Shown here: piece after piece, positions 9,279 through 17,563 of the stretch | Numbering within the stretch: position 1 is the first letter of the stretch | Layout of the letters: each line of letters opens with the position of its first letter | Assembly: GCA_033558025.1 (NCBI GenBank) | Contig: JAUCEF010000054.1 | Coordinates: forward strand, 1-28,520 | Direction: 5' to 3' | DNA: 28,520 bases | Source: Phytophthora sp. 'mugwort' | Lineage: Eukaryota > Oomycota > Peronosporomycetes > Peronosporales > Peronosporaceae | Notes under the pieces: model-generated | What the model saw: the letters and a program-made list of their open reading frames with translations, nothing else | What the model was told of the DNA's origin: nothing | The model's database searches: none | Program-made: the position numbers and the translations under genes

Positions 9279-9824
9279 TCAAGGATTATTAAATTCAAAT
9301 AATCGGTATTGTTGTGATAAATTAATGGGTTCATAAACAACACGTTTTTTTAATTCATTATAAAAAATTTCTAAAAAACCACTTAAAGGGAAATCTTTAC
9401 GTAAAGGATGTCCTTCAAAACCATAATCTGTTAAAATCCGTCTTAAATCGGGATGGTATAAAAAAAAAATACCAAACATATCCCAAACTTCTCTTTCACA
9501 CCAATTGGCTGATTGATATATTTTTATAATTGAATCTACCGGTTGTAATTCATTAATTATTATTTTAATTTTTAAACGACTATTAAAACGAATACTTAAT
9601 AAATTATAAATTATTTCAAAACGTTTTTTTTTATTAATATAATCTATAACACAAATTTCTGATAATACTTTAAATTGAGTATTTGTATGATTTTTTAAAA
9701 AAATAAAATAGGAATTAAATTTTTTGTAGAAATATTTATACATAATTCATTTTTATATAAAGTATAATTTATTATTGGTAAAAATCTGTAATAAATATTG
9801 ACTAAATTTTTTTAATACTTTCAT
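9279..9824 (-). CDS. nad9: NADH dehydrogenase subunit 9 (NuoC, 30 kDa), several frameshifts
   Basis: Peripheral-arm subunit of complex I. The open portion (9279-9743) has FLKNHTNTQFKVLSEICVID, SANWCEREVWDMFGIFF and DYGFEGHPLRKDFPLSG, the hallmark NuoC block. The real start appears to be ATG at 9824 (MKVLKKFSQYLLQIF). From there two one-base shifts, near 9750-9756 and in the T/A run near 9692-9705, connect through NELCINISTKNLIPILFFL. At the other end the frame stops at TGA directly after NNP, where family members have Pro-Trp. Adding one G would give PWNN and a stop at 9259-9261. So three small errors are likely in one gene. Full length would be about 188 residues, normal for nad9. Confidence 0.9.
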
Positions 9825-9834
9825 AAATAAAAAA

Positions 9835-9866
9835 TAATTATAAATATTTATAATTATAAATATTTA
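9835..9866. repeat. Two tandem 16-base AT repeats
   Basis: The unit TAATTATAAATATTTA occurs twice in a row (9835-9850, 9851-9866) upstream of nad9 and downstream of atp9. Each unit contains the palindrome TAAATATTTA. No function can be assigned. Confidence 0.8.
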
Positions 9867-9942
9867 TATATTAAAAAAATAAATAATTTTTTTCTAAAAT
9901 AAATACTATAACCAGTATTAGTATATATATAACATAAAATAC

Positions 9943-9962
9943 GATAAAAATTAATTTTTATC
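9943..9962. repeat. 20-base perfect palindrome downstream of atp9
   Basis: GATAAAAATTAATTTTTATC is its own reverse complement and lies 25 bases beyond the atp9 stop on the minus strand. It may fold at the RNA 3' end; the processing role is inferred. Confidence 0.6.
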
Positions 9963-9986
9963 ATATTTTTCAGGATTTAATTTTAA

Positions 9987-10238
<252 letters not shown>

Positions 10239-10452
10239 TTATTTAAAATATCTTAAAGAATAAACTTTTTTAGAATATTTAATTATATAAAAAATTTTAA
10301 ATTATATATAATATTATTATATACTTTAACTAATTTTAAATTAAAATATAATTTTATTAAAAAAAATTATATTAAAATTAATATAGTTAAAATAATTTTA
10401 TAAAAATTTTTTTAATTTAATAACAATAAATTTTTTTATATTTTTAAATAAT

Positions 10453-10807
10453 TTACCATTCTAAAGCATCACTACACCAAATATAAATAAAACCTATAAC
10501 TAATTCAACTAAAAATTCAATCATAGTCCAAAATCCCCATGAAAAATTTGAACTTAAAGTTAAAACCCAAGGAAAAATAAAAACAGCTTCTAAATCAAAA
10601 ATAATAAAAAGGATAGCTACTAAATAAAATTTTACATCAAAAATTTTTCTAGCATCATCATAAGGATTAAATCCACATTCATAGGCTGTTAACTTTTCTA
10701 AATCATCTTTTTGTTTAATTAAACTAAAAGATAAAATGAAAATTAAAATTGATAAAAATAAACTTAATATTAAGAATATAAAAAATATTTGAATAATTTA
10801 ATAACAT
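10453..10807 (-). CDS. nad3: NADH dehydrogenase subunit 3, frameshifted near the start
   Basis: Membrane subunit of complex I (NuoA family). From about 10780 downward the frame reads FLILSLFLSILIFILSFSL, then KLTAYECGFNPYDDARKIFD with the conserved Cys loop, FYLVAILFIIFDLEAVFIFP, and ends SDALEW at TAA 10453-10455. The only suitable ATG (10807) is one base out of frame; removing one A from the AAA near 10797 gives an open start MLLIIQIFFIF. Corrected length is about 117 residues, normal for the family. Confidence 0.9.
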
Positions 10808-10842
10808 ATTTATAAATTTTTTTAAATATAATAAATTTAAAC

Positions 10843-10915
10843 GGAAAAAACGGGACTTGAACCCGCGACTTATAGCGTGACAAGCTACCACTCTAACCAA
10901 CTGAGCTATTTTTCC
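10843..10915 (-). tRNA. trnD(guc): tRNA-Asp(GUC)
   Basis: On the minus strand the acceptor GGAAAAA pairs with TTTTTCC, D arm GCTC...GAGT, anticodon stem GTAGC/GCTAT with loop TTGTCAC giving GTC, T arm GCGGG TTCAAGT CCCGT. Confidence 0.93.
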
Positions 10916-10951
10916 AATATAAAATATTATATCTTATTTTTGTATATTTTA

Positions 10952-11671
10952 TTAATGTAAATTTAAAGCATCATTTATATACATACACGTTAAAATCGTA
11001 AACACATATGCCTGAATTAAAGCTACAGCAATTTCTAAACCAACCAATAATACAATAATTATTAATGGAATAAAATGTGCCATAAAAATAAAACTATTTA
11101 CATTTAACATAGCCCAAGCAAAACCTGCAATTACTTTTAATAAAGTATGTCCAGCCATCATATTTGCAAATAATCGTACAGGTAAACTAATTACACGAAA
11201 AATGTATGAAACTAATTCAATAGGTACTAAGATGGGAACTAATGCTATACTTGCACCACTAGGTAATAATAAATTTAAAAAATTAAATTTATGTTTTTTA
11301 ATTCCAATTAAATTAAAACCTAAATAAATTGTTAATGCTAAAGTAAACGTAATAATTAAATGACTTGTTATAGTAAAACTGTATGGAATCATTCCTATTA
11401 AATTACATAATAAAATAAAAAAAAAAACAACAAAAATTAATGAAACAAAATATTTACCAGCTTTTCCTATACTAGAATAAGTTAATTCAATTGTAATATT
11501 AAAAATCATTTCAAAAATTTGTTGAAAACGTGTTGGAATAAATTTAGTTTTTATACATGTAAATATATATAAATAAACTAAACCTATTACTAAAATTAAA
11601 GAAGCATTAGTAAATACAAAAGGTATTTGAAAAATAGGTAAAATTTCAAATTGTTCTAAAGGACTAACCAT
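10952..11671 (-). CDS. atp6: ATP synthase subunit a
   Basis: Stator membrane subunit of complex V that forms the proton half-channels, 239 residues. It starts MVSPLEQFEILPIF and has about six hydrophobic segments. The essential arginine is in LPVRLFANMMAGHTLLKV (Arg at about 166), and the C-terminal channel helix has LEIAVALIQAYVFTILTCMY. Intact and on the same strand as the downstream trnD and nad3; cox3 lies upstream with a 24-base gap. Confidence 0.97.
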   Translation of the reverse strand: MVSPLEQFEILPIFQIPFVFTNASLILVIGLVYLYIFTCIKTKFIPTRFQQIFEMIFNITIELTYSSIGKAGKYFVSLIFVVFFFILLCNLIGMIPYSFTITSHLIITFTLALTIYLGFNLIGIKKHKFNFLNLLLPSGASIALVPILVPIELVSYIFRVISLPVRLFANMMAGHTLLKVIAGFAWAMLNVNSFIFMAHFIPLIIIVLLVGLEIAVALIQAYVFTILTCMYINDALNLH

Positions 11672-11695
11672 AAAAATTATTAATTTTTTAATAAA

Positions 11696-12610
11696 TTAAT
11701 TACCTCCCCACCAGTAAACTGCTACAAATAAAAATAACCAAACAACATCTACAAAATGCCAATACCAAGCTGCAGCTTCAAAACCGAAATGATGTTGTTT
11801 TGTAAAATGATGATTAATTAATCTAATAGTACTTACTATAATAAAAATAGTACCTACAATAACGTGAATACCATGAAAACCTGTTAATAAAAAAAAAGTT
11901 GTACCATAAATACTATCAGAAATTGAAAAAGTACTTTCAATATATTCATAGGCTTGAATTAAAGTAAAAAAAAAAGCTAATAAAATTGTAATAATTAAAC
12001 TTAAAATAGCATTTTTTCTATCACCAAAAACTATTGAATGGTGTGCCCAAGTAATAGTTGCCCCAGATGATAATAATATTACAGTATTTAATAAAGGAAT
12101 ACCCCAAGCATTAACAGTTTCAATACCTAATGGTGGCCATAAAGATCCAATTTCAGGTGTTGGTGCTAAAGCTGAATGAAAAAAAGCCCAAAAAAAACTA
12201 ACAAAAAATAGTAATTCACTAAAAATAAATAAAAGCATACCATTTCTTAAACCTAATTGTACTTGTTTAGTATGTTGACCTTCATATACAGCTTCTCTAA
12301 CTATATCACGAAACCAAGTATACATTGTTAAAATAATCATTAAAAATCCTGTTAAAATTAAGAAATTACTGCCAATATAACCATGAAAATACATAGCACC
12401 ACCAAAAGTTAAAAAAAAAAGTCCAAAAGAAATTATAAAAGGCCAAGGACTTGGATCTACTAAATGATAAGGATGTTTTTGTGTATTTTGTATATTATTA
12501 CTAATTTCTTTTAAAATTTTTAAATCATTTTGAAATTTATCGATATTAGAATCATTTGTTGTAGTTTCTATTTGTAAATTTTTTTTATTAATATAATAAT
12601 AATTTTTCAT
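11696..12610 (-). CDS. cox3: Cytochrome c oxidase subunit 3 with an N-terminal extension
   Basis: Seven-helix core subunit of complex IV, 304 residues. The family body starts at QKHPYHLVDPSPWPFIIS (about residue 43) and continues with EGQHTKQVQLGLRNGMLLFI, FFHSALAPTPEIGSLWPPLG and HFGFEAAAWYWHFVDVVWLF, ending VYWWGGN. In front is a 42-residue hydrophilic Asn/Lys/Thr-rich stretch starting MKNYYYINKK that cox3 usually lacks. No Met lies between it and the body, so either the extension is translated or a non-ATG start near QKHPYH is used. Intact otherwise. Confidence 0.96.
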   Translation of the reverse strand: MKNYYYINKKNLQIETTTNDSNIDKFQNDLKILKEISNNIQNTQKHPYHLVDPSPWPFIISFGLFFLTFGGAMYFHGYIGSNFLILTGFLMIILTMYTWFRDIVREAVYEGQHTKQVQLGLRNGMLLFIFSELLFFVSFFWAFFHSALAPTPEIGSLWPPLGIETVNAWGIPLLNTVILLSSGATITWAHHSIVFGDRKNAILSLIITILLAFFFTLIQAYEYIESTFSISDSIYGTTFFLLTGFHGIHVIVGTIFIIVSTIRLINHHFTKQHHFGFEAAAWYWHFVDVVWLFLFVAVYWWGGN

Positions 12611-12670
12611 AAGAATTTTATAATTTGTAATAATTAATTATTTAATGATAAATAATGTATTTTAAAAAAA

Positions 12671-13102
12671 TTAATCAAAAATAAGATTAAATTTTAATTT
12701 TTTTATATTTTTATAATATTGTTTTTTTGTATTGATTGTTTTACTTTTATTTTTTGAAGTTTGAATAATTTCGTTTGTTATGTTTTTTAAATTTGCATTT
12801 AAAAGTAACCACGATATCGATTTTTTAATTTGTTTATCTTCATTTAAAAGCATTAAAAAATATCTATCTTTTTTTTTTTTTTTTTTATTTCGTTTTTTAT
12901 TTGGAATACTTATTGCTTTTAATTTCGGTAATAAATTTTCAATTGATTTAAATAAAATAAAATTCGGTTTTTGTTTTGTAATTTTTTTTAAAGTAATTAA
13001 AATATTTATAAATATGTTTTCAGAACAAGTTTTTTTTCCTTTTTTTAATAACATATTTATAAATAATTTTTTTATTTTATACTCTTCGTATTTTAGTTCC
13101 AT
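12671..13102 (-). CDS. rps7: Ribosomal protein S7
   Basis: Small-subunit mitoribosomal protein that binds the 3' domain of the rRNA, 143 residues. Seen motifs are [13 protein letters not shown] (S7 'fiN.lMkdGKK'), [16 protein letters not shown] ('AIENV.P.lEv') and the [13 protein letters not shown] helix. A ten-residue Lys/Arg run around residue 70 replaces the usual loop and coincides with a long T run at 12870-12888. The start ATG at 13102 lies inside the end of rps12 (26-base overlap), the classic rps12-rps7 order with coupled translation. Confidence 0.88.
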   Translation of the reverse strand: MELKYEEYKIKKLFINMLLKKGKKTCSENIFINILITLKKITKQKPNFILFKSIENLLPKLKAISIPNKKRNKKKKKKDRYFLMLLNEDKQIKKSISWLLLNANLKNITNEIIQTSKNKSKTINTKKQYYKNIKKLKFNLIFD

Positions 13103-13457
13103 ATTTTGATCTTGATGTTTTTCGAGAATAAATCCCTAATAAATCATATTTACCACGAATTACATGATATTTTACTCCAGGTAAATCTTTTACACGACCT
13201 CCTCTAACTAATACTATTGAATGTTCTTGTAAAGTATGACCAATACCTGGAATATAAGTAATTATTGTATACCTACTAGATAGGTGTACTTTTGCTACTT
13301 TACGCATAGCAGAATTTGGTTTTTTAGGTGTTGTATTATAAACTTTTAAACAAATACCTTTACGTTGAGGACATTGTTTTAAAGCTGGACTTTTATTTCT
13401 TTTTTTTTTTTCTAAACGTTTTTGTTTTTTTAAAAATAATTGATTAATTGTTGACAT
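13077..13457 (-). CDS. rps12: Ribosomal protein S12
   Basis: Decoding-centre protein of the small subunit, 126 residues. It starts [14 protein letters not shown] and contains [37 protein letters not shown] and [20 protein letters not shown], ending [12 protein letters not shown], all canonical for S12. The frame is open upstream to 13532, but those codons are the antisense body of trnV, so the ATG at 13457 is the start. The 3' end overlaps rps7 by 26 bases. Confidence 0.97.
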   Translation of the reverse strand: MSTINQLFLKKQKRLEKKKRNKSPALKQCPQRKGICLKVYNTTPKKPNSAMRKVAKVHLSSRYTIITYIPGIGHTLQEHSIVLVRGGRVKDLPGVKYHVIRGKYDLLGIYSRKTSRSKYGTKIRRV

Positions 13458-13475
13458 ATTATTTGTTATTTTATT

Positions 13476-13547
13476 GAATAATAACGGACTCGAACCGCTA
13501 ACATTTTCGGTGTAAACGAAATACTCTACCAATTGAGTTAATTATTC
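13476..13547 (-). tRNA. trnV(uac): tRNA-Val(UAC)
   Basis: Acceptor GAATAAT/ATTATTC, D arm ACTC...GAGT, anticodon stem TTTCG/CGAAA with loop TTTACAC giving TAC, T arm AGCGG TTCGAGT CCGTT. First of four tandem tRNA genes. Confidence 0.92.
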
Positions 13548-13550
13548 ATT

Positions 13551-13623
13551 GGGCCTAAGTAGATTTGAACTACTGACTTTACACTTATCAGGCGTATACT
13601 CTAACCAACTGAGTTATAGGCCC
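13551..13623 (-). tRNA. trnI(gau): tRNA-Ile(GAU)
   Basis: Acceptor GGGCCTA/TAGGCCC, anticodon stem TACGC/GTGTA with loop CTGATAA giving GAT, T arm AGTAG TTCAAAT CTACT. Confidence 0.93.
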
Positions 13624-13626
13624 TTT

Positions 13627-13697
13627 TGAAGTAAAAGGATTCGAACCTTTGATTTTCCGTACCAAAAACGGAGGCCTTACCACTTGGCTATACTTCA
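13627..13697 (-). tRNA. trnQ(uug): tRNA-Gln(UUG)
   Basis: Acceptor TGAAGTA/TACTTCA, D arm GCC...GGC, anticodon stem TCCGT/ACGGA with loop TTTTGGT giving TTG, T arm AAAGG TTCGAAT CCTTT. Confidence 0.92.
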
Positions 13698-13712
13698 AAA
13701 TAAATAAAATAT

Positions 13713-13785
13713 ATGCTTAGAAAGATTTGAACTTTCATTTTATAGATCCGCAATCTAACGCTTTATCCATTTAAGCTATAAGCAT
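13713..13785 (-). tRNA. trnR(gcg): tRNA-Arg(GCG)
   Basis: Acceptor ATGCTTA/TAAGCAT, D arm GCTT...AAGC, anticodon stem TTAGA/TCTAT with loop TTGCGGA giving GCG, T arm GAAAG TTCAAAT CTTTC. Confidence 0.9.
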
Positions 13786-13795
13786 AAGTTTAATT

Positions 13796-14122
13796 TTAAT
13801 TTTTTTTTATAATTTTAATATTTATTAATGAATTTTTAGATAAAAATTTTTTAATTAAAACTAAAAAATTTAATAAATAAAAAATATTTTTAAATTTTAT
13901 ATTAATTTTAGAAGTATAATTTTTATGAATAAAATGTTCACGTGATTTTTTATTTACATGGGGAGATCTTAATAATGTAAAAATTTTTTTTTTTTGTTTT
14001 GTTTGAAATACACCGGGTATTTGAATATTTTTGAATTTATTAATTTTTTTTAATTTTAATAAATTTTGTTTGAGTTGATTTATTTTTTGAAATGATTTAA
14101 AAGTTATTCTTAAAAGATACAT
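13796..14122 (-). CDS. rps10: Ribosomal protein S10
   Basis: Small-subunit mitoribosomal protein, 108 residues. It starts MYLLRITFKSFQKI, the S10 first strand, and has the conserved hairpin IQIPGVFQTKQKKKIFTLLR followed by SPHVNKKSREHF (S10 'lP.....ytvlrSPhvdK.sreqFe'). The C-terminal half is Lys/Ile/Asn-rich. It sits between trnR and trnF on the same strand and is intact. Confidence 0.9.
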   Translation of the reverse strand: MYLLRITFKSFQKINQLKQNLLKLKKINKFKNIQIPGVFQTKQKKKIFTLLRSPHVNKKSREHFIHKNYTSKINIKFKNIFYLLNFLVLIKKFLSKNSLINIKIIKKN

Positions 14123-14139
14123 ATTTTAATAATAAAATT

Positions 14140-14212
14140 GTCTGGAGGTGGATTTGAACCACCGACACAAAGATTTTCAGTCTTTTACTCTAACCAACTG
14201 AGCTATCCAAAC
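14140..14212 (-). tRNA. trnF(gaa): tRNA-Phe(GAA)
   Basis: Acceptor GTTTGGA/TCCAGAC with one T-G pair, D arm GCTC...GAGT, anticodon stem AAAGA/TCTTT with loop CTGAAAA giving GAA, T arm GGTGG TTCAAAT CCACC. Confidence 0.93.
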
Positions 14213-14214
14213 TA

Positions 14215-14269
14215 AATATTATATTAATAAATATAAATAAATTTTGTTTAAATTTATTAATATAATATT
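14215..14269. repeat. 18-bp perfect stem-loop between nad2 and trnF
   Basis: Arms 14215-14232 (AATATTATATTAATAAAT) and 14252-14269 are exact reverse complements with a 19-base loop. On the minus strand it lies between the nad2 stop and trnF, so it may stabilise or mark the nad2 mRNA 3' end. The role is inferred. Confidence 0.7.
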
Positions 14270-14330
14270 AGGATAAATAAATAAAAATAAAATAAATTGA
14301 GTACTAATTAATAATATTATACTTTGACTT

Positions 14331-15713
14331 TTATTTATTTCGTGAAATATACATTTTTCTAAATATTTTTTCAAAATAAATAATTTTAATTATTTTTAAA
14401 TAATAAAAAGAGCTTAAAACACTTATAATAATACCAAAAAATACTAAACTAAAATAATTATTTTTAATAGCTGAAAAAAATATAAATAATTTTGAAAAAA
14501 AACCCGCTAATGGGGGTATACCAGCTAATGAAAAAATATTTATGATTATAATAATAGCAATTAATTTATTAATAGTATATATATTTGATAAATCTGTTAA
14601 ATATTTAATTGGTTTATGATTGATATTTAAAGATAAATAAGAAGTCCATAAATTAATACTTGTTATAATATAAATTATAATATATAATAAAATAAATGGA
14701 ATATTATTTAACATATTTGAAGTAAATCCTATTAATATAAAACCTACATGACTTATTGCACTATAAGCTAATAATCTTTTGATTTTTTTTTGTTGTAATG
14801 CCGATAATGCACCGATTAACATAGATAAAAATGAAATAATATAAAAAAAAATTTCAAAGAAATATGAAATATTAAAAAAAATCTCAAAAAATAAACGAAT
14901 TAAAATTCCTATAAAAGCAATTTTTGGTACAATAGCAAAAAAACTTGAAATATTATTTGGAGCACCTTCATATACATCAGGCAACCAAAAATGAAAAGGT
15001 GTAGCACCTATTTTAAATAAAATACCAACTAAAATAAAAATTAATCCATAAGATAAACTAATTAATATATTTATATTATCTAAAAAATTTATATTTGATA
15101 ATATTAAAAAAATATTATTAAAATTTAATGAACCTGTAATAGCATAAATTATTGAAGAACCAAATAGAATAAAACCTGAAGCAATTGATCCTAAAATAAA
15201 ATATTTTAAACCAGCCTCAATTGATAATATCGATTTTTTTTGGGTGGATGTTAATATATAAAAACTTAAACTTTGTAATTCAATTGCTAAATATAAAGTA
15301 ATAAAATGATTTGCAGATACCAATAACATTAAACCCAATAATGATATTAACATTAATATATTAATTTCATATGAATTTATTTTTTGTTGTATTAAATATT
15401 TTTGTTGTATTAAAAAACAAATAATTGTTAATAAAATTAAAATTATTTTAATAAATTGTGTAAAATTATTAATAAGTAATACACCATTTAATATGTTACT
15501 TGAAATATTTGTTATATTTAACGTTAATATTAAAAGAATTAATAATAAATATATTATTATAGTAGTAATATTTTTAATAATCAAAATTTTTTGAGCATTT
15601 TGATTTTTTTTATAAAAAACACCAAATAATAATAAAATTAATAAAAAAGTTGTTAAAAAAAATTCGGGGATAATAATTTCAAAATTATTATTAAAAATTT
15701 CCTGAAAAAACAT
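14331..15713 (-). CDS. nad2: NADH dehydrogenase subunit 2
   Basis: Antiporter-like membrane subunit of complex I (NuoN family), 460 residues and intact. It starts MFFQEIFNNNFEIIIPEFFL, and some 13-14 hydrophobic segments follow. Conserved points are LYLAIELQSLSFYILTS (functional Glu on the fifth helix), EAGLKYFILGSIASGFILFG, KIGATPFHFWLPDVYEGAP and KKIKRLLAYSAISHVGFILI, then FSLAGIPPLAGFFSKLFIF. The 5' end faces nad7 across a 115-base divergent spacer. Confidence 0.97.
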   Translation of the reverse strand: MFFQEIFNNNFEIIIPEFFLTTFLLILLLFGVFYKKNQNAQKILIIKNITTIIIYLLLILLILTLNITNISSNILNGVLLINNFTQFIKIILILLTIICFLIQQKYLIQQKINSYEINILMLISLLGLMLLVSANHFITLYLAIELQSLSFYILTSTQKKSILSIEAGLKYFILGSIASGFILFGSSIIYAITGSLNFNNIFLILSNINFLDNINILISLSYGLIFILVGILFKIGATPFHFWLPDVYEGAPNNISSFFAIVPKIAFIGILIRLFFEIFFNISYFFEIFFYIISFLSMLIGALSALQQKKIKRLLAYSAISHVGFILIGFTSNMLNNIPFILLYIIIYIITSINLWTSYLSLNINHKPIKYLTDLSNIYTINKLIAIIIIINIFSLAGIPPLAGFFSKLFIFFSAIKNNYFSLVFFGIIISVLSSFYYLKIIKIIYFEKIFRKMYISRNK

Positions 15714-15828
15714 AATGTAATAAAAGAAATAAATATTTTAAAAATACTTACTTACTATATATGCTATATATTTATAAAAAAATTAATTTATAAATATTAT
15801 ATTTTTATTAAAAAAAAAAAAAAAAAAA
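15714..15828. promoter_or_regulatory. Divergent intergenic region between nad2 and nad7
   Basis: The only place in the window where two long transcription units run away from each other: nad2 and everything to its left on minus, nad7 to trnR on plus. The 115 bases are AT-only in practice and hold CTTACTTACTATATATGCTA near 15748-15768 and a run of about 20 A directly before the nad7 ATG. A bidirectional promoter is inferred from the layout; no known consensus is recognised. Confidence 0.35.
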
Positions 15829-17007
15829 ATGTCATTAAAAAAAATTAAAAATTTTTCTATAAATTTTGGTCCACAACATCCAGCGGCTCATGGTGTTTTA
15901 CGTTTAATTTTAGAATTAAACGGTGAAGTTGTTAAAAAAGCTGATTCACATATAGGTTTATTACATAGAGGTACAGAAAAATTAATTGAATATAAAAATT
16001 ATTTACAGGCGTTACCTTATTTTGATCGTTTAGATTATGTATCTATGATGTGTCAAGAACATGCATATGTTTTGGCTATTGAAAAATTATTAAATTGTGA
16101 TATACCTTTACGAGCACAATATATAAGAGTTTTATTTTCAGAAATAACACGTATCTTAAATCATTTATTAGCTGTATGTTGTCATGCTTTAGATGTAGGA
16201 GCTATGACACCTTATTTTTGGGGATTTGAAGAACGTGAGAAATTAATGGAATTTTATGAACGTGTTTCTGGTGCACGTATGCATGCAGCTTATTTTAGAC
16301 CTGGAGGTGTTAATCAAGATTTGCCTAAAGGTTTGTTAAATGATATATATATTTTTTGTGAACAATTTAATACCCGTTTAGATGAAATTGAAGAAATGTT
16401 AACTAATAATAGAATTTGGAAACAAAGATTAGTAGATATTGGTATTATATCTGCTAAAGATGCTTTAAATTTTGGTTTTAGTGGTGTTATGTTACGTGGA
16501 TCAGGTATTTCATGGGATTTACGTAAAACACAACCTTATGAAATTTATGATCAATTAAAATTTGATATACCTGTAGGTACAAATGGCGATTGTTATGATC
16601 GTTATTTAATTAGAATAGAAGAAATGCGACAATCAATTCGAATTATTTTGCAAGTACTTAATAAAATTCCCCAAGGTCCTATTAAATTAGATGATAAAAA
16701 AATTACAAATCCAAATAGAATTCAAATTAAAAATTCTATGGAGTCTTTAATTCATCATTTTAAATATTATTCAGAAAATATTTGTGTAAATGCTGGTGAA
16801 ACTTATACAGTTATTGAGGCACCTAAAGGTGAGTATGGTGTTTATTTAGTAGCAGATGGTACAAATAAACCCTACAGATGTAAAATTAAATCACCAGGAT
16901 TTTTACATTTACAAGCATTAGATTTTATAGCTAAAAATCATATGATTGCTGATGTTGTTACAATTATTGGTACTTTAGATGTTGTTTTTGGTGAAATTGA
17001 TCGTTAA
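15829..17007 (+). CDS. nad7: NADH dehydrogenase subunit 7 (NuoD, 49 kDa)
   Basis: Peripheral-arm subunit of complex I lining the quinone cavity, 392 residues, the normal length. It starts [20 protein letters not shown] and carries the HGVLRL loop, [57 protein letters not shown] and [20 protein letters not shown], ending DVVFGEIDR. Intact. First gene of the plus-strand run, 38 bases before the L10-like gene. Confidence 0.98.
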   Translation: MSLKKIKNFSINFGPQHPAAHGVLRLILELNGEVVKKADSHIGLLHRGTEKLIEYKNYLQALPYFDRLDYVSMMCQEHAYVLAIEKLLNCDIPLRAQYIRVLFSEITRILNHLLAVCCHALDVGAMTPYFWGFEEREKLMEFYERVSGARMHAAYFRPGGVNQDLPKGLLNDIYIFCEQFNTRLDEIEEMLTNNRIWKQRLVDIGIISAKDALNFGFSGVMLRGSGISWDLRKTQPYEIYDQLKFDIPVGTNGDCYDRYLIRIEEMRQSIRIILQVLNKIPQGPIKLDDKKITNPNRIQIKNSMESLIHHFKYYSENICVNAGETYTVIEAPKGEYGVYLVADGTNKPYRCKIKSPGFLHLQALDFIAKNHMIADVVTIIGTLDVVFGEIDR

Positions 17008-17045
17008 TATTAATTATTAGAATAAAATTTTATTTTCAATAAATT

Positions 17046-17465
17046 ATGCAAAAAAAAAAATTTAAAAAGTATAAATTAAATCAATTACAAAAAATTAAAC
17101 AAACTTATAAATATATATATATATTTCGTTATAATGATTTAAATATTAATGAAATAATATCTTTAAAAAAAAAAATTAAAAAATTTGATTATAAATCTTT
17201 AATATTAAATCAAAATTTAATTATTGATATTTTTTTAAAATTAAAAGGACAAGGTTCTATTTTAATAATTTATGGAAATAATGAATTAAATTTAATAAGG
17301 GATTTATATAATTTTAAAAAACTTGAATTAATTTATTTGAGTATTCAAAATAATATTTATTCTAATTTAAAAGTAAAACAAATATTATCTAAAAACTATC
17401 CACCTTTAAATAATTTAATTGTTCAATCATTTTTAAATTTTATATATTATTTAAGAAAAATTTAA
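17046..17465 (+). CDS. Probable ribosomal protein L10 (an oomycete ymf-type ORF)
   Basis: 139 residues, very Lys/Ile/Asn-rich, intact. The pattern follows ribosomal protein L10 through its whole length: YKYIYIFRYNDLNINEIISL, then KKKIKKFDYKSLILNQNLI (L10 'GLt..e...LR..lr..g....vvKNtL'), KLKGQGSILIIYG ('l.Gp.alif'), a Leu-rich helix, IYSNLKVKQILSKNYPPLNN ('g.......v..lakLPs') and a C-terminal helix. It would anchor the L7/L12 stalk of the mitoribosome. In published oomycete genomes the ORF at about this place is usually an unassigned ymf gene. The call is my alignment by eye; the fold match is good but residue identity is low. Confidence 0.6.
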   Translation: MQKKKFKKYKLNQLQKIKQTYKYIYIFRYNDLNINEIISLKKKIKKFDYKSLILNQNLIIDIFLKLKGQGSILIIYGNNELNLIRDLYNFKKLELIYLSIQNNIYSNLKVKQILSKNYPPLNNLIVQSFLNFIYYLRKI

Positions 17466-17468
17466 AAA

Positions 17469-17542
17469 GGCGATTATAACTTAAAGGTAGAGTGTTAGAT
17501 TGTGGGTCTAAGTGTTATGGGTTCAAGTCCCATTTTTCGCCC
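17469..17542 (+). tRNA. trnH(gug): tRNA-His(GUG)
   Basis: Extra G at -1, acceptor GCGATTA against TTTTCGC with two T-T mismatches, anticodon stem TTAGA/TCTAA with loop TTGTGGG giving GTG, T arm ATGGG TTCAAGT CCCAT. The mismatches sit beside T runs and may be sequence errors. Confidence 0.88.
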
Positions 17543-17563
17543 ATTTTTAAATTAAATTTTTTT

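Noticed and set aside
12780..13109. A 109-codon plus-strand ORF opposite rps7
   Set aside because: It is the Phe-rich antisense shadow of the Lys-rich rps7 gene, with no recognisable motif.
13458..13532. Longer rps12 reading frame starting at 13532
   Set aside because: The extra 25 codons are the trnV gene read in the coding direction; S12 proteins begin at MSTINQL.
15808..15828. Long A run before nad7 as a genomic poly-A tail from retroposition
   Set aside because: A runs of similar kind occur throughout the spacers; no target duplication or other insertion mark is visible.
17492..17563. Longer nad4 reading frame starting at 17492
   Set aside because: Those codons lie inside trnH; the ATG at 17564 gives the normal Nad4 N-terminus.
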